Assembly: GCA_013003515.1 (NCBI GenBank)
Contig: JABDIW010000216.1
Location: forward strand, 1 to 13,042
From: Acidimicrobiia bacterium
Lineage (GTDB): Bacteria > Actinomycetota > Acidimicrobiia > Spongiisociales > UBA5794
DNA: 13,042 nt
Reading direction: 5' to 3'
In this document: positions 12,230 to 13,042 of the stretch, piece after piece
Position numbering within the stretch: the stretch's first letter is position 1
Layout: each line of letters starts with the position of its first letter
Notes under the pieces: generated by a model
What the model saw: only the letters and a program-made list of their open reading frames with translations
Told to the model about the DNA's origin: nothing
The model's database searches: none
Translations under genes and position numbers: made by a program

Positions 12230-13042
12230 TCAGGCCAGGTAGTTGCGCAGCTCCCGCATGGCGATCTCATGATCTGGGGACTCGTGTTTCGCGCCCAGGA
12301 GCAGCACCGCGAAGTCGGCGACCTCGCTGAGCTCCCAGTTGAGGCGATACAGCTCGATGAGGTTGTCGTTCACGACCACCGTTCCGTATCCGCGATCCCA
12401 GTTGTCGTAGTCGACGAGGTGCCACAGGTCGCGTTCGATCGGAGCCCACTTCACCGTGTCCCAATCGATGAGCCTGGCCCCGGCCTCGGTGTGGATCACG
12501 TTGCCGGCGTGTGGCTCACCGTGGGTGATGACGAATCGAGGATCGATTGACAGCGCCAGGGTGACGAGCCCGTCGTATCTCGCCAACTCCTCGTGGAGCC
12601 CGCTTCGACCAGACGTCAGCAGCTCCGTCGTCTCGGCTGCGTACGGGCCATCGCCTCTCGGCTCGGTCAGGACACGCTCCAGGCCGGTTCGGCCCGACAG
12701 AGCCCAGTCCTCGATCAACGCCGCCACTGGATCGACACCGCCGTGGCCGTGGAGCCGCACCAGGCATGCCGTGGTCGCGTCGAGGTCGGCGGCTGTTGCA
12801 TGGCGGCCGTAGTCGGATGCTCGCCCCCGGACCCATGGCCACACGCTCATCAGCAAGCCGTCGACGTTCTCGATGACTTGCCCCTCCAGCCCTGCCCGGG
12901 GACCTCGCACGAACTCGAGCCCGTCATCCTGGAGACGCTTCGCCAGGGGATAGGTCGCTTTCACCGGGAATGGGCCGGCGGGGTCGTCGGCGGTGACGAA
13001 CCACAAGGTCCCGGACGTATCGACGGCGAACCAGTGCCAGCT
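12230..13042 (-). CDS. APH-family phosphotransferase (5' end outside window)
   Basis: The frame runs from the window edge to TGA at 12230-12232; 270 residues are visible and the N-terminus is missing. It is a protein-kinase-like small-molecule kinase. Visible features are WHWFAVDTSG...LWFVTADD (N-lobe strands), MSVWPWVRGR (hinge), the catalytic loop VITHGEPHAGNVI (about residues 171-183 of the visible part) and the metal-binding LIDWDTVKWAP that follows, then ERDLWHL. In aminoglycoside and choline kinases the loop reads HGDxxxxN; here Glu replaces the catalytic Asp. Similar HGEPHxGN loops occur, I believe, in actinobacterial relatives, so the enzyme may still be active. The substrate cannot be read from sequence, and there is no reason to call it a resistance gene. 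An internal TTG at 13004-13006 is not taken as the start because the fold continues upstream. Confidence 0.85.
   Translation of the reverse strand, partial: SWHWFAVDTSGTLWFVTADDPAGPFPVKATYPLAKRLQDDGLEFVRGPRAGLEGQVIENVDGLLMSVWPWVRGRASDYGRHATAADLDATTACLVRLHGHGGVDPVAALIEDWALSGRTGLERVLTEPRGDGPYAAETTELLTSGRSGLHEELARYDGLVTLALSIDPRFVITHGEPHAGNVIHTEAGARLIDWDTVKWAPIERDLWHLVDYDNWDRGYGTVVVNDNLIELYRLNWELSEVADFAVLLLGAKHESPDHEIAMRELRNYLA

Noticed and set aside
12230..13042. Antibiotic resistance (aminoglycoside kinase) interpretation
   Set aside because: Only the generic APH fold is visible. The fold includes many metabolic kinases, the catalytic loop is atypical, and no resistance context is present.
1..13042. 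Defence system, prophage, CRISPR array or insertion sequence
   Set aside because: No transposase, integrase, nuclease effector, regularly spaced repeats or terminal inverted repeats were found. Gene content is transport, stress response and small-molecule metabolism.

Overview
The window is 13 kb of high-GC DNA. It looks actinobacterial: GC-rich third positions, a deazaflavin (F420)-type nitroreductase family protein, a helicase ending in an HRDC domain, and a tiny Lys/Ala-rich protein of a kind I associate with actinobacteria. I cannot place it more finely. I see no rRNA, tRNA, CRISPR array, insertion sequence or phage gene. Both ends cut through genes.

Left part (1-6007). The last 80 codons of a helicase (+ strand) meet, tail to tail, a six-gene minus-strand operon for an Mrp/Mnh-type multisubunit Na+(or K+)/H+ antiporter. 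It reads mnhA-mnhB-mnhC-mnhD-mnhF-mnhG·E. Every junction is a 4-base ATGA stop/start overlap. mnhE is not in its usual place between D and F; it is fused in frame behind mnhG at the end of the operon, so all seven Mrp subunits are present as six polypeptides.

Middle (6008-9477). A 130-base divergent intergenic region separates mnhA from a plus-strand run of four genes. These are a tandem-domain universal stress protein (UspE-like), an unannotated 31-residue single-span membrane protein, a small winged-helix regulator, and a CPA2 (Kef-type) cation/proton antiporter with a C-terminal RCK (TrkA-N/TrkA-C) module. Two chemically different cation/H+ antiporters are therefore transcribed back to back, with a stress protein and a regulator between them. 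I infer an ion and pH homeostasis locus.

Right part (9478-13042). A metal-dependent amidohydrolase (imidazolonepropionase-like) and an F420-type nitroreductase form a two-gene minus-strand operon, again with an ATGA overlap. Next come two overlapping plus-strand genes of unknown function, the second with no ordinary start codon, and a 31-residue basic protein. The window ends inside a minus-strand APH-fold phosphotransferase.

Non-coding structure. Two of the three convergent gene junctions (243-363 and 9478-9562) carry related G-rich, hairpin-forming repeats with potential G-quadruplex runs. The third (12076-12229) carries two simple hairpins instead. No gene-free stretch exceeds about 155 bases. 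The 11188-11337 gap holds the divergent starts of the nitroreductase and the 65-residue gene, and I could not assign a convincing promoter there.
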